64,000 nt of DNA, from positions 4,924,005 through 4,988,004 of the forward strand of contig LS997565.1 in NCBI GenBank assembly GCA_000469685.2. The letters are read 5' to 3'. Numbering within the stretch: the stretch's first letter is position 1; each line of letters opens with the position of its first letter. The notes beneath the pieces were generated by a model, which was not told the origin of the DNA, made no database searches, and worked only from the letters and a program-made list of their open reading frames with translations. Below, one piece after another: positions 1-11,640 of the stretch. The DNA is from Haemonchus contortus (Eukaryota > Nematoda > Chromadorea > Rhabditida > Trichostrongylidae). Both the position numbers and the translations under genes were made by a program.

Positions 1-680
1 ATACCTACAAGCAACACCAGACACATCGTTCACAGAAGGATTTGCACAAATAATACTATTTTCGGCGACGAGATATATCACATAGAATTATAGGGGATTT
101 CGTGGGTTGTGACACCCAAATGGAAACGCTCCTATGTGATATCGATTAGGCGGGAATGGCGATAGCTGTCCAGATAAATGCGGGAGCGTCTCTTGGGCGT
201 CATGAAGTCTTCTATCCGATGCTCATGATCTTGGTAATTTCTAAAAAAAAAAAACGTATAGAAAATGTATTATTAACCTTCACTCTTTCTTTCCCTTCGT
301 CTGATAACACTATGGATAAGAATTGCTTTAATCTCGTTTGGGGAGCCTTTGATTACGCATACAATCAGCTGCTTTCCCATCCCGTCAAAGTCCCCAACTT
401 CTTCTCAGCTTGCCCTTTCCCTTAACCATTGAGCACCGCCGCTTGATCATGAGGTAAGTACGCTTCTTCCAACAACTTGCGCATCCATACCGCCTAGGAA
501 AAGGTTTTCTATGCAAAATCATGGTTTAATAAAAGCTGAGAGCGCGTGACAATCCCTTTGGACAGATTCTCAGCAGTACAAAATGTTATTGGCACTATTC
601 ACACCGGAACAAGGCTTCTGGAAGAGATACTCCTGAGAGATCGTCTACGTCGTGTAAGATGAAAGTGGTCTCACATCAGT
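1..680. other. No gene recognised
   Basis: A weak 89-codon frame at 156-425 has no family resemblance, and its composition is like the surrounding non-coding DNA. I see no repeat ends or RNA gene here. Confidence 0.3.
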
Positions 681-836
681 GGCTGCTTTCATAGTCTGCG
701 AGCGAGCGAGCGAGTACACGAGCCGGCCGGGGACTACTCGCCCGGTGGTATCGACCAAGATTCAATTGTAAACGAGGGGCAAGAGCCGCCCCCAGTCACT
801 CGCTCGCGGGCCAAATCGCGGACTATGAAAGCAGCC
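681..836. repeat. Palindromic MITE, family 1 (copy 1, 156 bp)
   Basis: The ends are the inverted repeat GGCTGCTTTCATAGTC and its complement GACTATGAAAGCAGCC. The inner arms are GC-rich GAGC/GCTC repeats around a short unrelated core. The flanks AGT and AGC would be a 3 bp target duplication with one mismatch. The same ends recur at 1349, 28192 and 54463, while the interiors differ. There is no coding capacity. A 3 bp duplication would fit a PIF/Harbinger-like non-autonomous element, but that class is an inference. Confidence 0.8.
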
Positions 837-1348
837 AGCTGCTCGATTTCAGGGCGTGCTTCACAATCAGTATGAATTCATTGCATTGAGTAACTTCTTG
901 ACAAGGCTTCGGGAACTTCAAGCGGGCAGGCTTTATACACGTGAGCAAACCAATCCATACATTTCCGATGAAGTAAAGTCTATGCTCAAGAGCGATTGAA
1001 CTTACTTTGAATTTCTATTCTCATCGGTTTCCGAGAATTCAGTGGTGTATGAGGAGCTGTAAAGTATCTCTTATCGGCAATCACCATCTGGGGCATATCG
1101 CAGATTTCCGACCAATTGGAAGCACTCCATTGTACGAAAGTCAATGCCATCGGTAACTTCTCTGGCATCACTGAGTGATGGGTGATAAGCATTCGGAGCA
1201 AAGGGAAATGCTTTTCACAACTCTGCAGAAGGCTATCGAGAACTCGATTTTGAACATATTTCAGGAGCTGGTAACTTCCAAAATTTCTGGACATGTTTCA
1301 AATAAGCCATCTCCCTGTCTGCCAAGCTTGTTCTGAGATAACGTATTA
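837..1348. other. No gene recognised
   Basis: A 102-codon minus-strand frame lies at 986-1294 without a recognisable domain. No repeat structure is seen. Confidence 0.3.
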
Positions 1349-1409
1349 GGCTGCTTTCATAGTCCGCCGGCACGCCGGCCGGGCCGGCCGGCGTACTATG
1401 AAAGCAGCC
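1349..1409. repeat. Palindromic MITE, family 1 (copy 2, 61 bp)
   Basis: This is the shortest member. The two arms, starting GGCTGCTTTCATAGTCCGCC, fold almost end to end around a GC-only centre (GGCCGGCCGG type). It is flanked by TTA on both sides, a perfect 3 bp target-site duplication. Confidence 0.8.
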
Positions 1410-1539
1410 TTACGTAGACTGTACACTCAATTCAAAATGGACGAGGCTTGATACGGTACTCACGCCACAGCATTCCCTTGGTGCTAAACATAACGCAACA
1501 TTCTGGATAATCAAGTGTTGTGGAGTTGTGAACCTTCAG

Positions 1540-2070
1540 CTAACGTCATTTACCATAACTCGCTTTGGTGATCATGTCCTTACTGAGTCTTCCGTTGAAG
1601 ACCTAGGCTCTCACTATGACGATAATCTTAGTTTCTCGTATGAGTATGCGGCTATTTTTAAAAAGGCTATCTTCCGAACATACTAAATCTTTAAGGGTTT
1701 AGCGATTAGTGATAAAGACGTTTTATTGAGAGTTCGCAAAACGTATATACGTCCCATAGCTGAATGAGGCACGTCCGTTTTCTGCCCATATAGGATAGAG
1801 GATATTCAGTTGATTGATAAAATTCAAGATAATCTCACTTAAAAGCTGGTTGTTAGATCTGGCGATACTACTTATGGTGAAGAGCCTCAACCAAATTCAA
1901 GGAATAAAAGTTCACAACTGCTCTGTTTATTTTCTAGTAGGAAGGTATATGGTGTATGTGTGGTGTTCAAGTTGCTGACGGGTACTGCCAGGGTCGACGC
2001 ATCTAAATTTTATGCAAAGTTGGAATCTAGAAGCAGAGGTAGACTTGTGAGATTTTCATATTTCTTAGCA
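1540..2070 (+). pseudogene. Non-LTR retrotransposon (CR1-like) reverse transcriptase, C-terminal relic
   Basis: One continuous frame from about 1560 to 2060 reads through three in-frame stops. It matches the C-terminal part of a CR1/Jockey-type LINE reverse transcriptase: SVEDLGSHYDDNLSFS, then a KTYIRP motif, then DIQLIDKIQDN, then VVFKLLTGT near the end. The order (VxDLGV-like, KTYVRPLLEY-like, DI..IEKVQ-like, VYKILHG-like) is what is known of that region. No upstream endonuclease or palm domain is seen, so this is a 5'-truncated dead copy. Family assignment is by motif only. Confidence 0.7.
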
Positions 2071-2099
2071 GCGTAATAAACATAAGCATAAACATATGC

Positions 2100-2660
2100 A
2101 ACGCCGGAAACCAACATCAGACCAGCTTTACCTGCCGTGCTGGTACAACTTTTATATCTCTCAAGTCAAATGTGGCACTTACCACTGCCATGTTCTCACT
2201 TTTCAAACTCCTAGCTAAGAAAAAGCTCTTGTGTCGTCAAAAAAGGTCACGTTGTGTTGTTAGTTATAGCAATTGTTTCCCACGTTTGCCTTGTGCAACG
2301 TCTTCAATAAATAAATAAATAATCTTCTCTAGCATTATTGTTTTATTTGCCCACAATTCTTCTCTCTATCATTCGGAACATTCCTCCGAAACGGAGAGGT
2401 CGATTTTCTGTGTGGCGATCTAATAAATGCTTCTGAAGATTGCCAGTGGTAGAGCAGCATAGAACGCGAATGGCTTGAAGGAGTATGTTGCTAATCCATA
2501 CATATAAGGAAGAAATGGTGACAAGTGTTCCTCGTTGTGAACAGGTTTTGGTATATATCACTGGTTAAGGAACATTGGGGATGGGTGGGTTCTCGTTTTT
2601 CCACCCTTTCCGAACACTGAGAAAATGCTCTATAGATAGGTTAGGTAGTAAGCATACTGA
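2100..2660. other. No gene recognised
   Basis: A 72-codon minus-strand frame (2343-2561) has no recognisable domain. This stretch may include the 3' tail of the neighbouring LINE relic, but I cannot show that. Confidence 0.25.
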
Positions 2661-2661
2661 T

Positions 2662-2770
2662 GGAATTTTGAACCCTCGAAGACTTAGTATCTTTGGAAGA
2701 TAGCCTTTTCAAAAATAGGCGCATAGTCATCCGAGAAACTAAGCTTATCGCCATAGTGGAAGCCTTCGGA
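2662..2770 (-). repeat. Second fragment of the same LINE, inverted
   Basis: The reverse complement of 2662-2768 repeats the DNA at about 1605-1700. Both contain the block encoding YDDNLSFS-like residues and GGCTATCTTCC, with scattered substitutions. It is a roughly 105 bp fragment of the same family in the opposite orientation, with no coding value. Confidence 0.65.
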
Positions 2771-2787
2771 AATGCCGTTAATGGTAT

Positions 2788-3150
2788 TTAACCCATTGAC
2801 GACCATACAGTCCACATGTGGACTGCAGTTGTATTTTTTGTTTTATTCACCTGAATTTCTGCCTTCTTTCAATTTTCCTTCGCAAAACATTACATCAGGT
2901 TTAAATAAAACTACATACAGCATCGTCCTAGAAAATCTACTGATTTTGCAATTGTAAAGGTGTTTTTTCCAAAGGAGTACATTACCTTGGTGAATTTTTC
3001 ATCCGTTGACCAACTTCAAGAAATGAGATATTTTGAAAAGACGGTCGTCATTAGAATCTCCAAATGCAAAGCTCGTAAAATTCCCCGAAACAATTTCTGG
3101 GTAATGATTAACCCATTGGCGACCGCGCCTTTTACATTGTCCTTATATTA
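2788..3150. repeat. piggyBac-like terminal fragments (two TTAA ends)
   Basis: TTAA at 2788-2791 is followed by CCCATTGACGACCATAC. TTAA at 3108-3111 is followed by CCCATTGGCGACCGCG. Both match the ends at 4479 and 33051 (CCCTTTGACGACC). TTAA followed by a CCC(T/A)TTG terminus is typical of piggyBac-type elements. The two ends face the same way, so this is not one intact element. A small palindrome, GTCCACATGTGGAC, lies just inside the first end. The 61-63 codon frames here are not convincing genes. Confidence 0.5.
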
Positions 3151-3690
3151 ACTTTTAATTTCTCTTATAACTGTAATTGGAAGTGAATGATTCCTGAGCC
3201 ACAATGCCTCAAGATTCTCTAGAAGGTTGTGAGCTGAGCTGATACTTGAACACATGAAAAAATTATAAGAACAGGATAAATACGAGGAATGGATAGTGGT
3301 AGATGTTATTCAGGAGTAGTTCGAGAAAAAAGAAATATATATAGAAAAAGAAATAATAGGTCGTGGTTAACAATGGATCAATGAACGGAGCAATATCTGC
3401 TTGCACCCGTGTCAGCCTATTTGGTGGTCGATAAAGGGTCGATGAGGTCAAAGTTACATCATGGTAAGGAAAAATTTCCGTTGCCCATTGGAGTGAGCCA
3501 CACCCGACTGGTTTCGTTCAATCGAATCCCCTGTAAACCAACATTTTTAGCGGTCCCGCAAGGTGTCGATTACAATTTTATAGGAAGCAAAAAAGACCCG
3601 AGTTTGACAGAAAAACCCACTGAGCGTTGCTACCAGCCATACGATGGCAGCTACAATAACCAAATAACAAAAGTGAGAGTCTAACGGAAT
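3151..3690. repeat. Interspersed repeat containing a recurring roughly 20-codon block
   Basis: The frame at 3409-3684 contains IGVSHTRLVSFNRI. Close variants occur on the minus strand at about 5700 (VIHTRAASFDSV), about 6115 (AIHTRLASFDRV) and about 25980 (VIHARLVSFNRV). This is a dispersed non-autonomous repeat rather than four genes: frames break around each block and the flanks differ. I do not recognise the family. Confidence 0.45.
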
Positions 3691-4480
3691 TTGAAGTCCA
3701 TATTATGGGGTTATCCCTTCCGAAGGGTGGCAGTGTCAAGTTACTGCCATTTACATAATACGACGGTTATACTCCAAATCAAAGCTGAGTCATCGAAGCC
3801 TTCTTCACTACAGATGGTGTCCAAAGGCGTACGTACGACCAAACCTCCCACTCCCTGGTCGTCGTCATTATGTCATTACCAAGAACTATTCAAACATCTT
3901 GTTAGACTCGCAGTTGGTGGTGCGATCTGGCTGCGATAGGAGATTGTCCGAAGCTATAAAGTAGATTCTCGAGAAGGTTAGTACCTCTCGATGCTCCGAG
4001 AGAAAAGAACAGCACTGGAGACCCTCATCAACTGACGCTACCGTCAATATGAGTGTTAGTGTCTCTAGCTCGTAAGGATCGCTTCACCAGAAAGAGATAA
4101 AAACTAATTTTTTCCTTTATTACCCAAGTCTATCCCCTAATGGGAGCCAATAAAAGATGTCGGGCCTATTTTGGACAATTCTTCATAATCAGTAGCTTCC
4201 AACCCGTAATAATAAACGACTATCCATTCTGCCCCATGGCAAAAAATCTAATGTCGGTGACAAGATGTTAAAACCGACATCCTTTTTTTTTATCATGAAC
4301 CGTTCAGTTACCAAAGGAAGCATCGATCAATTTCCTGAGCGTCGGCAAATGCGCAGCATTATGCACTTCACGGCGCTTAATGCCACGTGGCAATCAATGC
4401 AAAGCGGCGCTCTGAACTGTTTTGCATCGACTGCCATGTGGCTCAGGTAATAATGCAGATGTTTTGATAGATGTGTTATT
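3690..4480. repeat. Solo partial copy of the foldback element of 23.1-24.6 kb
   Basis: Bases 4250-4480 match the right arm at about 24050-24280, including the run encoding LNATWQSMQSGALNC on one strand and several CCACGTGGC/CCATGTGG blocks. Bases 3810-4240 match the inter-arm spacer at 23700-24030 in inverse orientation (GATGGTGTCCAA blocks). The left arm is missing. Confidence 0.6.
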
Positions 4481-4677
4481 AACCCTTTGACGACCATGGT
4501 GCCCGTTGGGTGCCACTATGTCTGCCGCAAGGGACCATGGCACCCAATATTGGGTGCCACCATGTTTTCTCCCTTATTTGCACATTTGAATATTATTCAA
4601 CATCTTCATATTTATTAACAAACTTTATGGTATTTATATCCAATATGGTCCAGGTGAATGTTTTATAGGTGCTCATT
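4479..4677. repeat. piggyBac-like 5' end with internal palindromes
   Basis: TTAA at 4479-4482 is followed by CCCTTTGACGACCATGGTGCC. Several inverted GGCACCCAA/TTGGGTGCC blocks follow up to about 4560. No matching right end is seen before the Mutator-like MITE begins at 4678, so the element is truncated. Confidence 0.5.
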
Positions 4678-4934
4678 GGGGGATGGACCACTCATGCGAT
4701 TCTGGGTGCGCGCGGCAAAATTCGCGATGATTCAAACAACTCTGGCGCCCATCATTGGGGCACAAACTTGAGGAACAGTACTTCAGTAGGGTCGGACAAT
4801 CCTACTGACCTACTTTACTTCAAATTTGGGCCAAAATGATAAACGCCCTAGTCATGCAAACCGCACCGAATTTCACCGCGCAATTTGCCGCGCGCACCCA
4901 GAATTCCACGAATGGTCCCACACCCGAGCTTATT
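4669..4934. repeat. Mutator-like MITE, family 2 (copy 1) with degenerate 9 bp target duplication
   Basis: The element runs 4678-4925. Its arms are GGGGGATGGACCA...GGGTGCGCGCGGCAAA and the complement TTTGCCGCGCGCACCC...TGGTCCCACACCC. The flanks GTGCTCATT and GAGCTTATT agree at seven of nine positions. Long inverted ends plus a 9-11 bp duplication point to a Mutator-type element. The paralogue is at 24707-24965. Confidence 0.7.
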
Positions 4935-5179
4935 TATCAGAAACATATAGTCAATGGAGTAGTACTGAAAAGGTTTTGATACTTTGGCAAGATTTGTGTG
5001 CCCTGTAAGCATTGGAGGCAGTACTTAGAATACCTGATTTGCGATTATGTGACCGCGCAGTCGATCTCTTCATCCTCAGGTTTTTGGACGTTATACGAAC
5101 TTCTACTGCTTACACTACTACCAAAGTTCTAACCTACATTGCTCCCAAACCCGAAGTGCAGCTCTAATATTCTGTTTTA

Positions 5180-6170
5180 TTCAAGATAAAATGAGATCTG
5201 ATGCTTCTGTTATGCGGAAATACTGCAAAAAATATGTTTTCTGCCTCCCGCCTTTCCACGTTTCACTTTCCACCTCGTTTTTCGACTTCCTCTGTATTTT
5301 CACACTGGATCGATCGAAAGTTCCTCAATTGAGGAAATATTTGTACTACATACGTATACCAACTGCAAAGAGAACACCACTTTCATTAAAGCTGCTTGTC
5401 TTCTTCGAGGTAGTCGAATTCGATCCATCTATCTCTTTCACGAATGCCGCTCAAGTAGCGTTTGGCATTGGATGGATAGATTCTTACCTAAGACGGCGGC
5501 GAGCCTGAACTTTGCAAATTTAATTTCGTTTTTCGCGAGAGTATCGTTTTTGAAGTCAGCTACTAGAATTTCGTGATCATCGGTATTTTCAGCCCACCCA
5601 TCGATCAACAAAGCTGCTCTCAGTATTTCCATGGGTACGCCTATGTTTGTAGATGGTGCAAGAAGAAGTGGCTGCTGAACCGCTGAAGGGACGCTATCGA
5701 AGGAAGCCGCTCGAGTATGTATCACTGTGATGGGCAGGCATTCGTGCAACCCCAGCCATCAATCGATCAATACGGCTGCGCCCAATATTTTTGTTGGACC
5801 ACACCATAGTAACGGCTGCCCTCGTGTAGGGTGTAAGAAGAACGGAGCGATGGAAATCGTGGTCGTTTATGGAAGATTTACTAATTTAGTTAAAGATTGG
5901 AAACATTTGGTAGGTTACGCAGTTTAATTGATACTAGCGGGAATGGTTTGCAAATTTGAAATTTCGGAGTAAAAGGATAGCCAGCGGATTCCTGATAGAA
6001 GAGGACGATGTTCGATTCAATCCTTTGAGCTTCTAGGAGATTTGGCCTTGCTACCGCTTGAACCTCTAAAAATGTCGGTGCGCTGGGGACTCGATCGAAC
6101 GAGGCCAGTCGAGTATGGATCGCTCCAACAACCTTTCGTGCAACTCCTTGAGGGGTTGCGTAATGAATCG
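5180..6170. repeat. Duplicated block A1 (paralogue at 25140-26040)
   Basis: Long stretches match 25140-26040 in the same orientation, for example the 5320-5500 segment versus 25255-25430 with almost no differences. It includes two of the HTRLASFDRV-type repeat blocks on the minus strand. Frames in either copy are broken relative to the other, so I do not call a gene. Confidence 0.65.
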
Positions 6171-7160
6171 AATATGTACATAAATTTTGGCTTGCAAAAA
6201 CAGCCCATCGGACATCATGCAGACATCCACAACTGCCAACATCAGCCACCGCCACCTCCCAGAAAGAACCAAATCAGAAAAACTGCAGGACTGCGAAGAT
6301 TTAATCAGGAAACGTGCTTTTCCGTTGGAAAGTGGCGGAGTTTCTACTTTAAAGCAAACGGCCCATGGTTAAGTTTTGTTAACTTGGTTTTTCACGAATG
6401 TTCCAACATGTAGTTCAAATTGCCCATTTTTGCAGACCATATCGACAGCAACGAAGGCCGCCGGGAACTGCCACAAGAAGCCGCCGTCGACGTGATACTA
6501 ACTTGTGCAGGGATGACTGACTATAAGTGTGGGCACATAGGCTTATTTCTTTCTTTAGTTTTACTTCTAGGATTTATTAATTTGATGTTCGTTTTGTTTT
6601 AATTCTAATACTTCTTTATGTGTACTTAGTCAGTAGGTAACTGACGGTCATAAGGTCCATTGTGTTGACTTTAGTTTCAGCCATAGACCGGGGTCATAAG
6701 TCCAAACTCCGTAGACCAGGGCCCTAAGTTTCGTAGCAGGGCATATTTTTTGAGCCGGCGACCACGACCATCATTTGGAGGTAGGGGGCTGGGCTGGAAA
6801 GACGGAGGATTAGAATCATAAGGTCCGAAGTCGGAAACCAGGGTAATAGAGTAAGGAGTCGGGGATGGCGTAGAGGTGGGGGAGAGTGTGAAAGGAGATT
6901 TCAGGCTGGTTTAACATGTCTTTTCTGGCCCGAGCTCTGTTCGGTAGCGGTATCTACTCGTGGATTCCACTGTTCTCAACCCACTCACAATAAAATGCTG
7001 TAACTGTCACTGGTAGTCCATCCTGGGGTAACCGCTCTCATTTATGGAAATCCAGGGTACACAGTGTCTTTTGCGGGATTGCAAGGCGAGTGGCGATATT
7101 TGGGCGTTTGCCTTTGGCTTTTGCCCTCTACGAAGTGCTGCCAAATTTTGGGGAACTGTA
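6170..7160. other. Repeat-derived DNA, no gene
   Basis: About 6330-6510 resembles 27060-27240 (shared CAAATTGCCCATTTTTGCAG, followed by an RRELPQEAA-like coding run). The rest, 6520-7160, shows no recognisable feature apart from repeated CATAAGTCC/CATAAGGTCC phrases at 6640-6830. Confidence 0.35.
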
Positions 7161-7880
7161 ATCCTGTTTGATTATTGATAAGTGAACATCAGAGACAGTT
7201 CGATTTTGAGTGTGTAGGAGTAGTCATCAGGCTGACTGCAGACTTTGATCGATTCCTCTTTTTTGTTTCTGCGACCATCTGCAGTATATCCTGCGAAACT
7301 GGAAGTGGTTGCCGTGGGGAAGGAAGATAATAGGCGCTTTCATGGACAGCGGACAGCTCTGATGCTCCAAACATTCGCGTGTCAGATCGGCTCATATGTT
7401 CGGAAAACCTGATGACACGTTCGAAGCAGCTCTTTGCTTTCAAAACAGCAATTTCTGGTATATTTTGTGAGTGATATCCGTATCGATTTCGTTGGAGATG
7501 GCGATCTTATCAGCTGCAGTGCTCTTGCGGGATGTGAGCCCCTTTCCAGAGGACACGGGTATCGAATTCATAAAGCTTCTACGTGAAAAACACTGTAAAA
7601 CTGCAGCAGTTCGAAATGCTCGAGAAAGTGCTAAGAAAATGGGCGGAAGCCGTCTCATGGAATGTACTTTGTAGATCCTAAGAATTGCACGAACACTTTG
7701 ACCTTTCTCTGGAACAGACGTCTGTGGATGCTTTGACAAGGTATTCGTGGCACTTCAGCAATCGGATTTCCGGCATCAACTACGTCTTTGCAGAGCAAAG
7801 AGTATTTTTGAAATTTTTGACATAACTTCAGGAAAATCATATTGTATTCTTCGGCTCTCTTCGAGAGCTGCCACACGAAG
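7160..7880 (-). pseudogene. Unrecognised repeat-borne coding relic (inverted copy at 21.7-22.4 kb)
   Basis: Minus-strand frames at 7189-7443, 7440-7739 and 7655-7876 appear to be pieces of one reading unit. The same unit recurs on the plus strand at 21690-22395. The shared block contains VSSGKGLTSRKSTAADKIA (here) and its near-identical counterpart at about 21990-22110. Frameshifts and stops break both copies. I recognise no domain. Two inverted, similarly broken copies suggest a transposon-borne protein fragment. Confidence 0.4.
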
Positions 7881-8369
7881 ACGTCGAAGTGATATATGTG
7901 CTTCTGTGTACGGCAAACGACAATATTGCTTCGGACATTCTACCGTCAAAACGACTTACATATTTGGATAGCTCGATGGTACATTCGGAGCAGTCTTCTG
8001 ATTCCAAAGTGACACTTTCAAGTATGTGCGCTAGAAAAGTTTCGGTCCGGGAGCTGACATGAAGCCGTAGGAGTGTTACTGACTTGAGCAGGTGTGACTG
8101 ATTAAAAGCGTGAACACCTAGGCTCATTAATATTTCTTTCGTTTTGTTTAACTTTCAGCATTGTATTTTTTGGTTATGTTTCATTTCTAACATTTTTGAG
8201 TGTGTTTAGTCAGTAGGTATCTTTTACTTCCAGTATTTATTCTGTAGTTTTGGGGTCAGTAATTGTTAGATATTAGCTCACTAATAAATAGTAGTACTAA
8301 ATATTAGTACTGTGGGTCCGAAATGACTGTCGTGGTCCACGCAAAAGCTTGTTTATGGAAGGAAGACAA

Positions 8370-9650
8370 CTGCAGTACTTCGACAAGGATTTCATCAGGT
8401 TCTTGGTCATAAATGCGAAGGCGATGGGTGTCGACCTCTAGAAGATTCAAATAAAGGAAAACGCCTGAAACGCGATGAAGTCATGGAGCTCACCTCGCAT
8501 CCATCTATCCATCATTCTGAGTTCAGGTTGGTGCCTTCTTCACAGAAACCGACCCAATCTTCGTAGAGATGATTCATTAGCATGCTCGTGCAGCTGTCAA
8601 ACCCAATCGTTGAGTTCTTTCGTCTATGGGCAACACGAATATGTACGCGGCTACGTCACCTTGACGGATCAACTTTGTTCGACGGCTCTTTCGTGAGGCG
8701 AACCGAACGGGGATCAGAAGTATGCGACCCATAGTGTCTTCTTGAACGTCCACTTATTACCCTCATTCAGGATGTCGCCCTTCTGACCGAAACCGACCCA
8801 TTTTTTGGCACGCGCTTCGATATCTTAGTGTAGCTGTGCACCCCGATTATTTAGTCCATTTGCCAACAGAAACAAGGAAATGTGTATTTGTAGAACCACG
8901 GGAACGAATCACTTGGTTCAACGATGCTGTCGTGAGGCGATCCGAACGGGGATCAGAAGTATGTCATTACCAACGTTTTCCTCAATTTCCCCCTTTTTAT
9001 TGTACTCACTCAGCTTGATACCATTCTCATCAAGGCCGATCCATTTTTGGCTGAGGAACTCTTCGATATGTTTATGAATCACAAACGTGAAGGCTTCTCG
9101 TTCTAGCTCTTCGATACACACGTGTATCTGTCAGTCACGGGAGTGAAAGCTTATCGTTTACATGTCAAAGATCACTTTGGACTCAACGAGGTCCGGAACT
9201 GGTTCGCCGCGTAATTGTCTTGGTGAGGAGCTTGTAATTCTTCTTCGAACGAAATGGTCAGAAATTATGTTAGTCTAAATCACAACAAAAGTCGCCGGAC
9301 ACTTCTGGTTCCTCTTGACTTCTCTGAGGTCTTCGTTGCAACAGTCCAACTGGAAAGAAAGTAGCCGCCTATCCTCTTAATGGACGGTCCGAATAGGAAC
9401 TACGGGTATGTCGTCATTTGTGAGCTTCTTTGTACCTTTTTACTCGAATTTGACAATTTGGAAAGATTTGGCTTCTAATAGCAGCTCGTCGGTCATCGCA
9501 CAACATCGTCAAGTACCGAATCGAGGCTTGCATCATGTAGGAAGGATCATTCAAGAAGGACATGCTTTTCCGGTAGAACTGGAGGCGTTTATTTGATTCA
9601 AGAAGGACATGCTTTTCCGGTAGAACTGGAGGCGTTTATTTGACTTTCAA
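8370..9650. repeat. Duplicated block A2 (paralogue at 26090-27740)
   Basis: Matches 26090-27740 in the same order (CTCTAGAAGATT..., then GTCTATGGGCAACACGAAT, then AAGTCGCCGGACACTT). Two internal segments (8860-8990 and 8600-8730) are also similar to each other. A 44 bp direct repeat (TTCAAGAAGGACATGCTTTT...) occurs at about 9550-9593 and 9597-9640. No intact gene is seen. Confidence 0.6.
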
Positions 9651-10200
9651 AACAAACGGCTTATGGTTCAGGATCGATTTGTTAATTTATTTTTCCTGAA
9701 TGCTCCAATTTCTTGTTCAAACTGATCACTTTGCAGGGGCAGAGTACGAGAGGGACAAGATCCGCCAGGAGCCATCACAAGAAGACGTCGATGTGATATT
9801 AACCGTTATCAACTACTACCTCGAGGAAATTTCGAAGAAGATCGCGGTCAAATGAGTTCTCGAGAACGACTGCATTTTCCAGCAAGACGGTGACCATCTC
9901 ATAGATCGGCTTCAGTGTAAAAGCGATGGCGTGACAACTTGTCCGACTTCATAGCAACAGAAGACTGGCCCGCTAATTTTCTCTTTCAAACGTAATGGAC
10001 AACTCGATTCGATCGATCATGCAGCAGTCCTGCGCTAAAAAGCAGAGTGAGATTTTATTGTTGAAAGCTGCACTACGAAAAGCATGGGATGAAATTCCGA
10101 AGCAGTCGAGGCGTACTCGGCTCGTCTCAAGGAAGTCGTCAAGTCCACAGGAGGCCATGCTGAGTGATATTGCTGATTGTCGATTGTTATGATTTGTATA
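9650..10200 (+). pseudogene. Tc1/mariner transposase 3' relic (copy A)
   Basis: Broken frames give CIFQQDG at about 9875, the second catalytic-Asp region of Tc1-like transposases. MDNSIRSIM follows at about 9995, then a KAALRKAWDEIPK run at about 10065. Known Tc1-like transposases end DWPxNSPDLNPxDYSIWSIxE...LKxALxxAWDEIP. Stops and frameshifts separate the pieces, so it is dead. The paralogue at 28045-28900 contains AALRKAWDEIPK followed by VAVEAYPARL. The copy here lacks the palindrome that interrupts the other. Confidence 0.65.
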
Positions 10201-10276
10201 AATGTTCCTGCTGCTTAATCAGATTTATCAAATACATCAAATATCATTATAAATTTTTTATAAAAGAAATTATAAA

Positions 10277-10298
10277 GATATATATATATATATATCAA
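10277..10298. repeat. TA microsatellite
   Basis: A run of about ten TA units lies just before an insertion that is absent from the paralogous block at about 28990. Confidence 0.6.
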
Positions 10299-10317
10299 AA
10301 TTGTTTTGTTACTGTAT

Positions 10318-10557
10318 TTATGCCCCTCTCTGAAGAACCCAGGCTACTTTCGCAATCCCGTTTGCCCAGTCAGGCAACAAGTTGGCAAGAATCGCCGTCT
10401 CCGTCTCGATATCCGCTTTGTTCAGTGCTGCCCGGCGGTCTACAATTCGTGATCCGTTTGTATTATGAAAACGAAGAAACATCGCAAGGCAAGCCTGGCC
10501 TGCCTTTGCCGCTCTGGATCGAAAAATCGTGTAATCGTCACCCCTAGGGTGGATCAA
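10318..10557 (-). CDS. Orphan ORF inside a block A-specific insertion
   Basis: A 79-codon minus-strand frame (IFRSRAAKAGQACLAMFLRF... to VAWVLQRGA) with higher GC than its surroundings. The paralogous locus near 28990 jumps directly past this DNA, so about 10.28-11.6 kb was inserted in A or lost from B. I recognise no family. It could be an exon, a fragment of a transposon protein, or chance. It overlaps nothing else convincing. Confidence 0.25.
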   Translation of the reverse strand: MIHPRGDDYTIFRSRAAKAGQACLAMFLRFHNTNGSRIVDRRAALNKADIETETAILANLLPDWANGIAKVAWVLQRGA

Positions 10558-10559
10558 GA

Positions 10560-11640
10560 TAACGCCACGATATTTGGAAAAATTTTGTGCTCCTCAGTTC
10601 AGCCAGCTCGTGGTAGGTAAATAAATCCATGCGTGATGTTGTCAATTTTTTATAATCAAAAATTCTCTTTTTAGAAACTTGCTCTCGATGTCTTCTCGGA
10701 TGCATAGAAATACGACATATTAGGAATGGGAAGGGAATGAGATTCAGAAAATTGATTTCTAACATTGTACCCATCAAAATCCCCAAAGCAATTGGCATAG
10801 AATGAGTCATCGAACAGATACCATATAAAAATGACTTTAGTAAAATACCTCATTATTCCAAAAAAAGGATAGCAACAGAGAAAAGTAATTGCTCAAGAGT
10901 TGCTTGTAATGGTCGTTGAGCAAGAAGGAAATTTTGGATCAGTAGGACGGGAACAAAGTCCAACGTCCATGTCGACCGTGCTCGATCGGCGATCGATCCA
11001 TGGAAGGGTGAGTGCCGGTCAAAGTTGCATGAGAAATCTGACCTATGTCGTAGGTGTGACGACACTAGATCCATACACATTATCCAATTTAACTACGCTA
11101 AATGACTAAGAAGGTAAGAATGGATCAAGAGGGTGTAGGAGAAAACACATGTTTACTAAAAGTAAAAACATGACTTTGAGCCAAAGTTCACTAGAACTAC
11201 AAATGCGCAGAACAACGATTGTAGCTTGCCAACTCTGTCTCATGAGCAAAAGGAGTCGTTATAAATCGTTTGCAATGTGACTTGCTTGATATTCCAACCC
11301 AGGGTAAAAGTAACAAAATATATAACACATAACATTATAACAAACAAGCAGTTTGGTCAAGAAATCGTGATTTTATCTGTTACAGTCTGACTAGACTTCG
11401 TCTGAACGATTCGATACCCATCAAGCTCGAGAGGACTATAGTCGAGCCCCCATACGAATCGCTATGACATTTTCATCACTTTCGAGGTTCTACAACGGAA
11501 ATATTGCTATCTCATTTGTAAAAAATGAACTCCTTAGGCCAGTGATCAATATAACTCATCGGTCTGTACTTTTAGTCGAGAGGTCATAGGAATTGTAGTG
11601 TTAGTACATGCCTTTTGTTCATTGCTTCAATGAGCGACTA
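10560..11640. other. No gene recognised
   Basis: AT-rich DNA with short frames on both strands (10544-10810 minus, 10853-11080 minus, 10900-11109 plus) that look like chance. No repeats are recognised. Confidence 0.3.
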
